From an uncultured Enterorhabdus sp. (GTDB lineage Bacteria > Actinomycetota > Coriobacteriia > Coriobacteriales > Eggerthellaceae), in the NCBI GenBank assembly GCA_947573925.1, contig CANPHS010000003.1, positions 1 to 48,448 on the forward strand: a stretch of 48,448 nt of DNA, read 5' to 3'. The notes beneath the pieces were generated by a model, which was given only the letters and a program-made list of their open reading frames with translations, made no database searches and was not told where the DNA came from. This document shows, piece after piece, positions 43,383 to 48,448 of this stretch. Position 1 is the first letter of the stretch; each line of letters opens with the position of its first letter. Both the position numbers and the translations under genes were made by a program.

Positions 43383-43666
43383 AGAAAGACTGGATCGCCA
43401 TCTCCGAGGGCGTGATGGCGGCCAGGGCGGGTATGTTCGCGGTGGTTCTGGTCGACGTTCAGAAAAACTTCGCGCCGCGGGAGTGGACGGAGCTCGCCAC
43501 CCTCCCGGAGGGGATGAGGCCCGGCAGGACCCTCTACATGGACTCCCAGATAGGGGGCTACACCGCCCGCGCCTACGCCAACGCCGACGGCCTGCTGCAG
43601 GTCTACAACCTGCGATCTGCCGCCGGCAGCGCGATGGCCGACACTCTGCTCGTGCCGCTGGTGTGA
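43376..43666 (+). CDS. Silent tail-fibre C-terminal cassette B
   Basis: A 96-residue frame beginning with TTG TCC inside site s2: LSQKDWIAISEGVMAARAGM, then LATLPEGMRPGRTLYM and ARAYANADGLLQVYNL. It reads like a beta-rich fibre tip. It has no ATG; a TTG after AGAGGTG could start it weakly, but the phase of the 12-bp site shows that it joins the fibre frame after recombination. It ends 3 nt from the stop of cassette C on the other strand. Confidence 0.82.
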   Translation: MSQKDWIAISEGVMAARAGMFAVVLVDVQKNFAPREWTELATLPEGMRPGRTLYMDSQIGGYTARAYANADGLLQVYNLRSAAGSAMADTLLVPLV

Positions 43667-43669
43667 CCC

Positions 43670-43966
43670 CTACGCGGCGTAGGAGTCGTGCCAGCGGCAC
43701 GACGTGCCCACGGTGCCCCCGTGCACCCTGATGCGGCCCTCCTCGATGGCGAGGTGCCCTGCCGGCGTGTCGCAGTACACGATGCCGGCCAAGGGCGCGG
43801 GCAGCGCGGGGCTGGTGAGTACCTGCTCGTACCCGCCGGTATGGGCGTAGACGCAGGTGATCAGCCCCGACACGTGCACGGTGTGCCCGTCGCGGTAGAT
43901 GCGCACCTGCTCGATCTTGTGGGTGGCGTTGGCAGTGTTCGCGGCCACCTCGTTTCTCTGGGACAA
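43670..43966 (-). CDS. Silent tail-fibre C-terminal cassette C
   Basis: A minus-strand 98-residue frame beginning TTG TCC in site s3: LSQRNEVAANTANATHKIEQ, then RIYRDGHTVHVSGLITCVYA and SPALPAPLAGIVYCDTPAGH, ending CRWHDSYAA. It looks like an alternative fibre tip similar in style to B (a TVSG-like strand, LP.PL). Inversion between s1 and s3 would join it in frame to the fibre constant region. Confidence 0.82.
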   Translation of the reverse strand: MSQRNEVAANTANATHKIEQVRIYRDGHTVHVSGLITCVYAHTGGYEQVLTSPALPAPLAGIVYCDTPAGHLAIEEGRIRVHGGTVGTSCRWHDSYAA

Positions 43967-43971
43967 GCAAT
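43960..43971 (-). other. Shufflon site s3
   Basis: ATTGCTTGTCCC on the minus strand, opposite in orientation to s1 and s2. Begins cassette C. Confidence 0.8.
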
Positions 43972-44146
43972 CACCTCTTAACCCACGTCACGGTGTTATC
44001 GCTCAGGATGCAGCCGCCCCAAACGTTGGACCCGGAGTCAACGGCGACGTAGTAGCCGTAGACTCCGAATGCCCTAAAGGAGCGGTCCGTGGGCTTGTTG
44101 TAGGGGAACTCTCCCCCTCCCCATACTCGAACCGGGGACAAGCAAT
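43971..44146 (-). pseudogene. Silent second copy of cassette A
   Basis: Minus-strand DNA encoding LSPVRVWGGG ... VTWVKR, identical to the expressed cassette, without a start codon or constant region. It shows that the arm has been duplicated in inverted form. Confidence 0.85.
44135..44146 (-). other. Shufflon site s4
   Basis: ATTGCTTGTCCC on the minus strand, at the outer edge of the right arm, 3 bp from the recombinase stop codon. Confidence 0.8.
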
Positions 44147-44149
44147 GCC

Positions 44150-45118
44150 CTACGCGGCCATGGGCAGCTCCACGGGTGCGGGGGTCAGCTGGATGCCCCT
44201 GTACATGTCGTCGCAGGTCTTGCCGAGTATGCGGCGGGACAGCTTGCGCTGGGCGCGGAGCACCTTGGCGCGGGTAAGCGCGATGTAGTAGCGGTAGCAC
44301 GTGCCGATGTCGCTGTGCCCGAGCATCCCCGCCAGGTCGTTGATGGGCACGAGGTCGGCGGCCAGGGTCGCGAACGTGTGCCTGAAGTTCTGCATGGTGA
44401 TCTTGGGCAACTTGTGGGTCTTTATCCACCGCCGCACCCGGTAGGACGCCTGTGCGGGCGTCAGCTCGCCGATCACGCGGCCCTTGGGGCGGCCCCGCCC
44501 CACCCATATCTGGTGCAGCCTGTCCAAGGCCCAGGGCGGCAGGTACAGGTCGCGCTCGCCCTTGGCGGTCTTGGTCGGCCATTCGCGCGTGCCGTCCGAT
44601 GTCGTCTGGAGCGTGGCGCGTATGGGCACGAGGCCGGTGCGCCAGTTGACCTGCTCCCACTTGAGGGCGTAGCTCTCGCCGGGCCTGAGCCCCAGCGATG
44701 CCGAGAGGATGACCGTGGCCTCCACCTCGCAGCCCACCATGCCGCGTATGAGCTTTTTCAGCCTGCGGTGCGTCAGCGTCTCGGGCCGGTAGGCGGGCAC
44801 GCGGGGCTTCTCCACGTGCTGGGTGGGGTCCCACACCCTCATGCGCCACTTGGCGAGCGCCCAGCGCACGATCTGGCGCAGGCACTTGTACGCCTTCCAC
44901 GCGCCCCCGGGGCCGCACTCCTTGGCCATGTCGTCAACCCAGGCCTGCACCTCGTCAGGGTCGATGGCCGCGATGGTCGCGCCCGCCCAGCGGGGCAGCA
45001 CGTGGAGCCTGATGCTGCTCTCGTAGCCGTCAACCGTGTTGGTGCGGCGGCGCGACCTCTTGGCCGGCAGGTAGTGCTCCAGGGCGATCTGCCCGATGGT
45101 GAGGGATGCGGGGTTCAT
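44150..45118 (-). CDS. Tyrosine recombinase, probable shufflon invertase
   Basis: A 322-aa tyrosine recombinase: N-terminal core-binding domain (DEVQAWVDDMAKECGPGGAW) and catalytic domain with the first Arg (SLGLRPGESYALKW), the beta-hairpin Lys region (TKTAKGERDLYLP), NFRHTFATL (second Arg; the usual first His is Gln) and LGHSDIGTCYRYYIAL with the nucleophile Tyr. Start ATG 45118 has GAAGGAGG 6 nt upstream. The phage already has an integrase at its other end, and this gene stops 3 bp from an array of inverted sites, like Rci of plasmid R64. It most probably inverts the fibre cassettes (inference). Confidence 0.85.
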   Translation of the reverse strand: MNPASLTIGQIALEHYLPAKRSRRRTNTVDGYESSIRLHVLPRWAGATIAAIDPDEVQAWVDDMAKECGPGGAWKAYKCLRQIVRWALAKWRMRVWDPTQHVEKPRVPAYRPETLTHRRLKKLIRGMVGCEVEATVILSASLGLRPGESYALKWEQVNWRTGLVPIRATLQTTSDGTREWPTKTAKGERDLYLPPWALDRLHQIWVGRGRPKGRVIGELTPAQASYRVRRWIKTHKLPKITMQNFRHTFATLAADLVPINDLAGMLGHSDIGTCYRYYIALTRAKVLRAQRKLSRRILGKTCDDMYRGIQLTPAPVELPMAA

Positions 45119-45141
45119 GGGGGCCTCCTTCTGTTTGCTTT

Positions 45142-45165
45142 GCGACACGAACCATAGTATCGGGC
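45142..45165 (+). promoter_or_regulatory. GCGACAC element, copy 4
   Basis: GCGACACGAACCATAGTAT between the recombinase start and the holin gene; candidate promoter of the lysis genes. Confidence 0.4.
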
Positions 45166-45194
45166 CGTAAGGAGATGCGAGAGAAAGGAGACCC

Positions 45195-45680
45195 ATGGAT
45201 GCAGCGATCGACTGGCATCCCATCGCCGTGATCACAGTTCTGATGGTGCTCGATATCCTCACAGGATTCGGCGGCGCAGCGAAGGACAGCACCGTGGAGT
45301 CCGGCAAGATGCGCGAAGGCCTTTGGCACAAGGCGGGGTTCTACGGCCTCGTAGCCCTTGCCGCCGTATGGGAAGTCGGAAGCGTGTGGCTCAATGCGGA
45401 GGTGTCTGGCATCGGGGTGTCCGTGCCGCAGATACCCGCAGTGGGCGCGGTGTGCACATTCGTAGCGGCAACCGAGGTGGTCTCCATTCTGGAGAACCTG
45501 TGCGTGCTCAACCCGGACATCGCCGAGCTGCCGGTGATCAAGCGGCTGAAGCCCCACGACCTGGAAAAGGCGGCGGAGAAAACGGGCGCCGATGACTGGA
45601 AGACCGTTGTAACGGAAGACGACGATGACTGGGGCTACAGCCCCATGTACGACGGCGACGACGAGATGGAGGCGGAGTAA
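45195..45680 (+). CDS. Holin
   Basis: A 161-aa protein of the phage holin/toxin-secretion type (PF05105-like): an N-terminal helix (PIAVITVLMVLDILTGFGGA with the conserved D-x-x-TG), two more hydrophobic segments (KAGFYGLVALAAVWEVGSVW; AVCTFVAATEVVSILENLCV) and an acidic C-terminal tail. It permeabilises the inner membrane and lies directly before the endolysin. AAAGGAG precedes the ATG. Confidence 0.88.
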   Translation: MDAAIDWHPIAVITVLMVLDILTGFGGAAKDSTVESGKMREGLWHKAGFYGLVALAAVWEVGSVWLNAEVSGIGVSVPQIPAVGAVCTFVAATEVVSILENLCVLNPDIAELPVIKRLKPHDLEKAAEKTGADDWKTVVTEDDDDWGYSPMYDGDDEMEAE

Positions 45681-46576
45681 TGACGAAGGTTGCTAACTGC
45701 GGGCACGACGAGCGCGGCAAGTACTCTGGGGGGAAGCCCGGAGACCAGTCCGGCACGGAGTGGTACGTCCGAGAGGACTACGACTTCGGCCAGAGCGTGT
45801 TCCTGGTGCACCCCAACGACAAGGTGAACGACCTCATGGCCCGCATGGCCGTCAACGGGGCCAGGAACGACCACGTGGGCTACTGCCAGGGGCACCGCAC
45901 CACGTTCTACGAGGCCTTGAAGCGCAACAAGTGGGTGGTGGGCACGATCAAGGAGGACTGCGAGTCGGACTGCTCCTCGGGCGTGGCGGCCCTGGGCGAG
46001 GCGTGCGTGCAGCGCCTCAAGCTCGGCAAGGCCCACATCTCCAAGGACGTGTACACCGGCAACCTCAAGGCGGCCTTCGTCGCGGCGGGGTGGAAGGCCT
46101 ACACCAAAGCCGAGCTGCTTGGGAAGTACGGCAAGAAGCCCAAGGGCTGCATCCAGCTCAACCCGAGCCGCCACGTGAACGTGGTGGTGGAGGGGGCGTC
46201 CAACCTGGCGGCGGCCGCGAAGCCGAAACCCAAGCCCTCGTCCGGCGCTAAGGTCGCCAAGCCGAGCGCCGCGTGGGTGAGGTCTTTGCAGGACGCCTGC
46301 AACAAGGCCGGCCGCAGCAAGCAGGCCGTGGACGGCATCCCCGGCCCCGACACGCTGGCCGGCTGCCCGACCCTGCGCAGGGGCGGCAAGGGCGCAATCG
46401 TCAAGCTCATGCAGCAGCGCCTCGTCTCCCTGGGATACTCCTGCGGTAGCTGCGGCGCGGACGGCGACTTCGGCCCCGGCACGGAGGGCGCGGTGCGCAA
46501 GTTCCAGGCGACCGCGGGCATCGCGTCCGACGGCATCGCAGGACGCGACACGTGGCGCAAGCTGCTCTGCCTGTAG
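45680..46576 (+). CDS. Endolysin with C-terminal peptidoglycan-binding domains
   Basis: A 298-aa lysin. The N-terminal catalytic domain (about 1-170) has a Cys (VANCGHDERGKYSGGKPGDQ) and a late His (NPSRHVNVVV), suggesting an NlpC/P60- or CHAP-like cysteine peptidase. A Lys/Pro-rich linker and a peptidoglycan-binding module follow (LRRGGKGAIVKLMQQRLVSL ... DGDFGPGTEGAVRKFQATAG). The first base of its ATG is the last base of the holin stop, so the two are coupled. Confidence 0.85.
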   Translation: MTKVANCGHDERGKYSGGKPGDQSGTEWYVREDYDFGQSVFLVHPNDKVNDLMARMAVNGARNDHVGYCQGHRTTFYEALKRNKWVVGTIKEDCESDCSSGVAALGEACVQRLKLGKAHISKDVYTGNLKAAFVAAGWKAYTKAELLGKYGKKPKGCIQLNPSRHVNVVVEGASNLAAAAKPKPKPSSGAKVAKPSAAWVRSLQDACNKAGRSKQAVDGIPGPDTLAGCPTLRRGGKGAIVKLMQQRLVSLGYSCGSCGADGDFGPGTEGAVRKFQATAGIASDGIAGRDTWRKLLCL

Positions 46577-46602
46577 AAAGCGCGGCGGCAGATCGATCAA
46601 CC

Positions 46603-46636
46603 GCCCCGGCTCGCAGAGCCGGGGCCTTTTCTTTTT
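46603..46636 (+). terminator. Rho-independent terminator after the lysis genes
   Basis: GCCCCGGCTC-GCA-GAGCCGGGGC followed by CTTTTCTTTTT. Confidence 0.9.
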
Positions 46637-46647
46637 GGAGGTGCGGA

Positions 46648-47454
46648 ATGGGAAAGGGCGGCGCCACATCCCAGACGAAGGAGCTGTTCGAGGACTACGA
46701 CGGCTTCGTGGAGAAGTTCAAGCCGAAGAAGACCACCGACGACTGCTACACGCCGCCGCAGGTGTACCGGGCCGTCCTGGACTGGGCGGCGGCCGAGTAC
46801 GGCCTTGCCGGCCGCGAGATCGTGAGGCCCTTCTTCCCGGGCGGCGACTACGAGCGCCACCCGTACCCGGAGGGCTGCGCCGTGGTCGACAACCCGCCGT
46901 TCTCCATCCTGGCCCGGATCGTGCGATTCTATATGGCGCGGGGCATCGACTTCTTCCTGTTCGCCCCGGCGCTCACGGTTTTCGGCCTGCTGCGCCAGGA
47001 GGGCGTCTGCGCCGTGTGCGCCGGCGCGGCGGTGGAGTATGAGAACGGGGCCCAAGTGAACACCAGCTTCGTCACCAACATGGAGCCGTGGCGGGCGCGG
47101 TCGGCCCCCGACCTGAACGAGGCGATCGCCCGCGCCGTGGCGGACTTCCGCCGCGAGAGGCGGCGCGAGCTGCCCAGGTACGAGTACCCCGACGCGGTGC
47201 TGACGGCCGCCAGGCTCAACTACATGAGCAACCACGGGACCGACTACCGCGTGGCCGCCGGCGACTGCTCCAGGATCTCGGCCATGGACGCGCAGCGGCC
47301 CCACGGCAAATCGGTGTTCGGGGGGGGGTTGCTCCTCTCCGAGCGTGCGGCGGCAGAGCGTGCGGCGGCAGAGCGTGCGGCGGCAGAGCGTGCGGCGGCC
47401 AGAAAATGGGAGCTGTCGCCGCACGAGCGGGAGGCGCAGCGCCGGCTCGGGTAG
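46648..47454 (+). CDS. Adenine DNA methyltransferase (EcoRI-like) with G9 tract
   Basis: A 268-aa protein with the N6-adenine methyltransferase motif IV as DNPPFS (VVDNPPFSILARIVRFYMAR) and the layout of the EcoRI-modification family (TTDDCYTPPQVYRAVLDWAA; FLFAPALTVFGLL). Near codons 225-227 the DNA has nine consecutive Gs, and 20 bases later four perfect 15-bp repeats encode ERAAA units. G9 tracts in methyltransferases are typical slippage switches. Losing one G would fuse the frame to the downstream amidase frame. GGAGG precedes the ATG. It could methylate phage or host DNA in the lysogen. Confidence 0.78.
   Translation: MGKGGATSQTKELFEDYDGFVEKFKPKKTTDDCYTPPQVYRAVLDWAAAEYGLAGREIVRPFFPGGDYERHPYPEGCAVVDNPPFSILARIVRFYMARGIDFFLFAPALTVFGLLRQEGVCAVCAGAAVEYENGAQVNTSFVTNMEPWRARSAPDLNEAIARAVADFRRERRRELPRYEYPDAVLTAARLNYMSNHGTDYRVAAGDCSRISAMDAQRPHGKSVFGGGLLLSERAAAERAAAERAAAERAAARKWELSPHEREAQRRLG
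47320..47328 (+). repeat. Poly-G (G9) tract
   Basis: Nine Gs inside the methyltransferase coding region; a candidate slipped-strand site. Confidence 0.95.
47341..47400 (+). repeat. Four tandem 15-bp repeats
   Basis: GAGCGTGCGGCGGCA repeated four times (last base differs in copy 4), in frame, encoding (ERAAA)x4. Changes of copy number would keep the frame. Confidence 0.95.
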
Positions 47455-47461
47455 CAGGACG

Positions 47462-47505
47462 AACGCCCCGGCCCCTCGCAGCGATGCGGGGGGGCCGGGG
47501 CGTTT
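47462..47505 (+). terminator. Rho-independent terminator
   Basis: AACGCCCCGGCCCC ... GGGGCCGGGGCGTT stem followed by TTCTGCGTTT, directly after the methyltransferase stop. Confidence 0.85.
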
Positions 47506-47566
47506 TCTGCGTTTAGGCCGCTTGTTGCCAGTCCGCAGAAATAAGAGCGAATCCCCACGATCGACA

Positions 47567-48133
47567 TACTATATAAATGTTATCCCTTATCTTTCTCGGG
47601 CCTACCACTTCCTCGTTCGCAAGGACGGCTCCGTGTGGCGTCTGCGCCCCGAGAGCACGGTCGGCGCACACGCCCAGGGCGCTAACTCCGATTCGATCGG
47701 AATCTGCTTTGAGGGGAGCTACAACAAGGAGTCTATGCCCCAGGCCCAGATCGACGCGGGCCGCGAGCTGGTGGCCGAGCTGAAGAAGAAGTACGACATC
47801 TCGAAGGTTGTGCGCCACAAGGACGTTGGAAATACCGACTGCCCAGGCAAGAACTTCCCGTTCGACGCGATCGTGGCCGGCGCTCAGAAGAAGCCTGCCG
47901 CCGCCAAGCCCGCTGCGAAGCCCAAGGCCGTCAAGTACAAGATCACCACGAAAAGCGGCGTGAACATCCGTAAGAAGCCCGACACCAAGGCCTCGAAGGT
48001 CGGGGCCTACGCCAAGGGCGACGTGGTGACCGTCTCCGAGACCAAGACGGTCTCCGGCAACCTGTGGGGCAAGACCTCCAAGGGCTGGTTCGCCATCAAG
48101 TATGGCGGCGCGAGCTACGCGAAGAAGTGCTAG
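47567..48133 (+). pseudogene. 5'-truncated N-acetylmuramoyl-L-alanine amidase with SH3
   Basis: From about 47597 the frame reads AYHFLVRKDGSVWRLRPEST ... VRHKDVGNTDCPGKNFPFDA, the Amidase_2/PGRP catalytic core with the later His and Cys zinc ligands, then an SH3-type wall-binding domain (KITTKSGVNIRKKPDTKASK). The N-terminal ~60 residues with the first zinc His are missing, and there is no in-frame ATG until MPQAQ. It is therefore probably inactive. The frame is open back to 47345, through the terminator, in phase with a one-G deletion in the methyltransferase. The intact endolysin at 45680 probably does the lysis. Confidence 0.82.
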
Positions 48134-48156
48134 TCTCGGGAATCGATTGAATTTTC

Positions 48157-48192
48157 AGGCCCCGGCTACGCATTAATGCGTAGCCGGGGCCT
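48157..48192 (+). terminator. Perfect 36-bp palindrome terminator
   Basis: AGGCCCCGGCTACGCATT and its exact complement, followed by TTTTCTG. Confidence 0.9.
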
Positions 48193-48196
48193 TTTC

Positions 48197-48281
48197 TGTT
48201 GCGAGATGTTGCGTTGTGGATTTGCTTGACAAACCGCGCGAACGTGCTTCACGGGGCACACAATGTTGCGCGATGTTGCGC
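48197..48281. repeat. Int arm-type repeat cluster (TGTTGCG)
   Basis: TGTTGCG at 48197, 48207, 48264 and 48274, with ATGTTGCGC in the last two; a matching ATGTTGCGC at 11160 lies inside attL. Candidate integrase arm-binding sites at both prophage ends. Confidence 0.6.
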
Positions 48282-48311
48282 AAGTTGTGGAAAGATACGG
48301 AACGATATGAC

Positions 48312-48346
48312 AAGAAACCCCAGGATTGACCTGGGGTTTCTTTTAA
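48312..48346 (+). terminator. Rho-independent terminator at prophage right end
   Basis: GAAACCCCAGG-ATTGA-CCTGGGGTTTC followed by TTTTAATTT, 8 bp before the tRNA. It probably insulates the prophage from the tRNA gene. Confidence 0.85.
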
Positions 48347-48353
48347 TTTGCAG

Positions 48354-48379
48354 TGGCGGAGGAGGAGGGATTCGAACCC
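48354..48379. other. attR: Prophage right attachment site (26-bp core)
   Basis: The 3' end of tRNA-Ser (including CCA), identical to 11097-11122. The prophage end therefore restores an intact tRNA. Confidence 0.88.
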
Positions 48380-48446
48380 TCGTCACCGGGAGCACCGGTG
48401 AAACGGTTTTCGAGACCGCCGCATTCAACCACTCTGCCACCCCTCC
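48354..48446 (-). tRNA. tRNA-Ser(CGA)
   Basis: A complete 93-nt tRNA: acceptor GGAGGGG/CTCCTCC, anticodon loop CTCGAAA (anticodon CGA, reads TCG), a long variable arm (CACCGGTGCTCCCGGTG), T-arm GAGGG-TTCGAAT-CCCTC and encoded CCA. The prophage is inserted at its 3' end. Confidence 0.95.
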
Positions 48447-48448
48447 GC

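Larger units (their letters stand above)
43196..43385 (+). repeat. Shufflon left inverted-repeat arm (190 bp)
   Basis: Perfect inverted copy of 43957-44146 by direct base comparison. It contains cassette A and is bounded by two direct copies of ATTGCTTGTCCC (43196-43207 and 43371-43382). Confidence 0.95.
43957..44146 (-). repeat. Shufflon right inverted-repeat arm (190 bp)
   Basis: Perfect inverted copy of 43196-43385. It carries a second, minus-strand copy of cassette A (stop at 43971) and sites s3 and s4. Confidence 0.95.

Noticed and set aside
42745-44146. Diversity-generating retroelement
   Set aside because: No reverse transcriptase, no template/variable repeat pair with adenine changes; the repeats are perfect and inverted with a recombinase, so a shufflon fits better.
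44150-45118. Second recombinase as the integrase of a nested element
   Set aside because: No att-like repeats or foreign gene block surround it apart from the four inverted 12-bp sites; the phage already has an integrase next to attL.
47341-47400. Tandem repeats as a CRISPR or frame switch
   Set aside because: 15-bp units without spacers and a multiple of three; copy changes keep the frame. The G9 tract is the better switch candidate.

Overview
The window is about 48 kb of high-GC bacterial DNA from what is most likely a gut member of the Eggerthellaceae (Coriobacteriia). The evidence is a lipoprotein with three c-type haem motifs and a sulfite-oxidase-type molybdopterin fold, a 12-TM LuxR-type regulator of the kind abundant in Eggerthella and Gordonibacter, and strong GC3 bias that produces long antisense shadow ORFs. 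The genus cannot be fixed from the sequence alone.

Host part (1-11.1 kb): a secreted small protein and a haem/molybdopterin lipoprotein, which probably form one minus-strand unit ending in a terminator at 78-122; their likely LuxR regulator; a half-size molybdopterin-oxidoreductase-like protein; a serine acetyltransferase; a DHA2-type MFS exporter fused to CBS domains; a CNNM/CorC-type membrane protein; and an amidohydrolase.

Prophage (about 11.1-48.38 kb): a complete siphovirus-like prophage of about 37 kb integrated at the 3' end of tRNA-Ser(CGA). The tRNA is intact at 48354-48446, and 26 bp of its 3' end are repeated at 11097-11122. A further partial copy at 10928 suggests an older integration scar. 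In order: integrase (minus strand); lysogeny module (two membrane-associated accessory genes and an S24-type repressor with an altered catalytic dyad); a divergent Cro-like gene with palindromic operators; an early region with a phage tRNA-Arg(CCU), an excisionase-like protein, RusA, a ParB-like protein, RecT/Bet, a replication initiator that carries an origin-like inverted repeat inside its gene, and a DnaC-like loader; a cluster of small Cys-rich proteins including a Lar-like protein; a cytosine methyltransferase with a shortened C-terminus; a fused small-large terminase; portal; a minor capsid protein fused to a JAMM domain; scaffold, capsid, connectors, tail tube, Gp15, a tape measure with tandem membrane repeats, and tail-tip proteins; tail fibres; holin; endolysin; an adenine methyltransferase with a G9 tract; and a 5'-truncated amidase.

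The most interesting system is at 42.7-45.1 kb. A tail-fibre gene ends inside a 190-bp perfect inverted repeat. Four copies of a 12-bp site (two in each orientation) bound three different in-frame fibre C-termini: one expressed (duplicated in the right arm) and two silent. A second tyrosine recombinase gene ends 3 bp from the last repeat. This is the architecture of a shufflon (multiple-inversion switch), here apparently changing the receptor-binding tip of a phage tail fibre.
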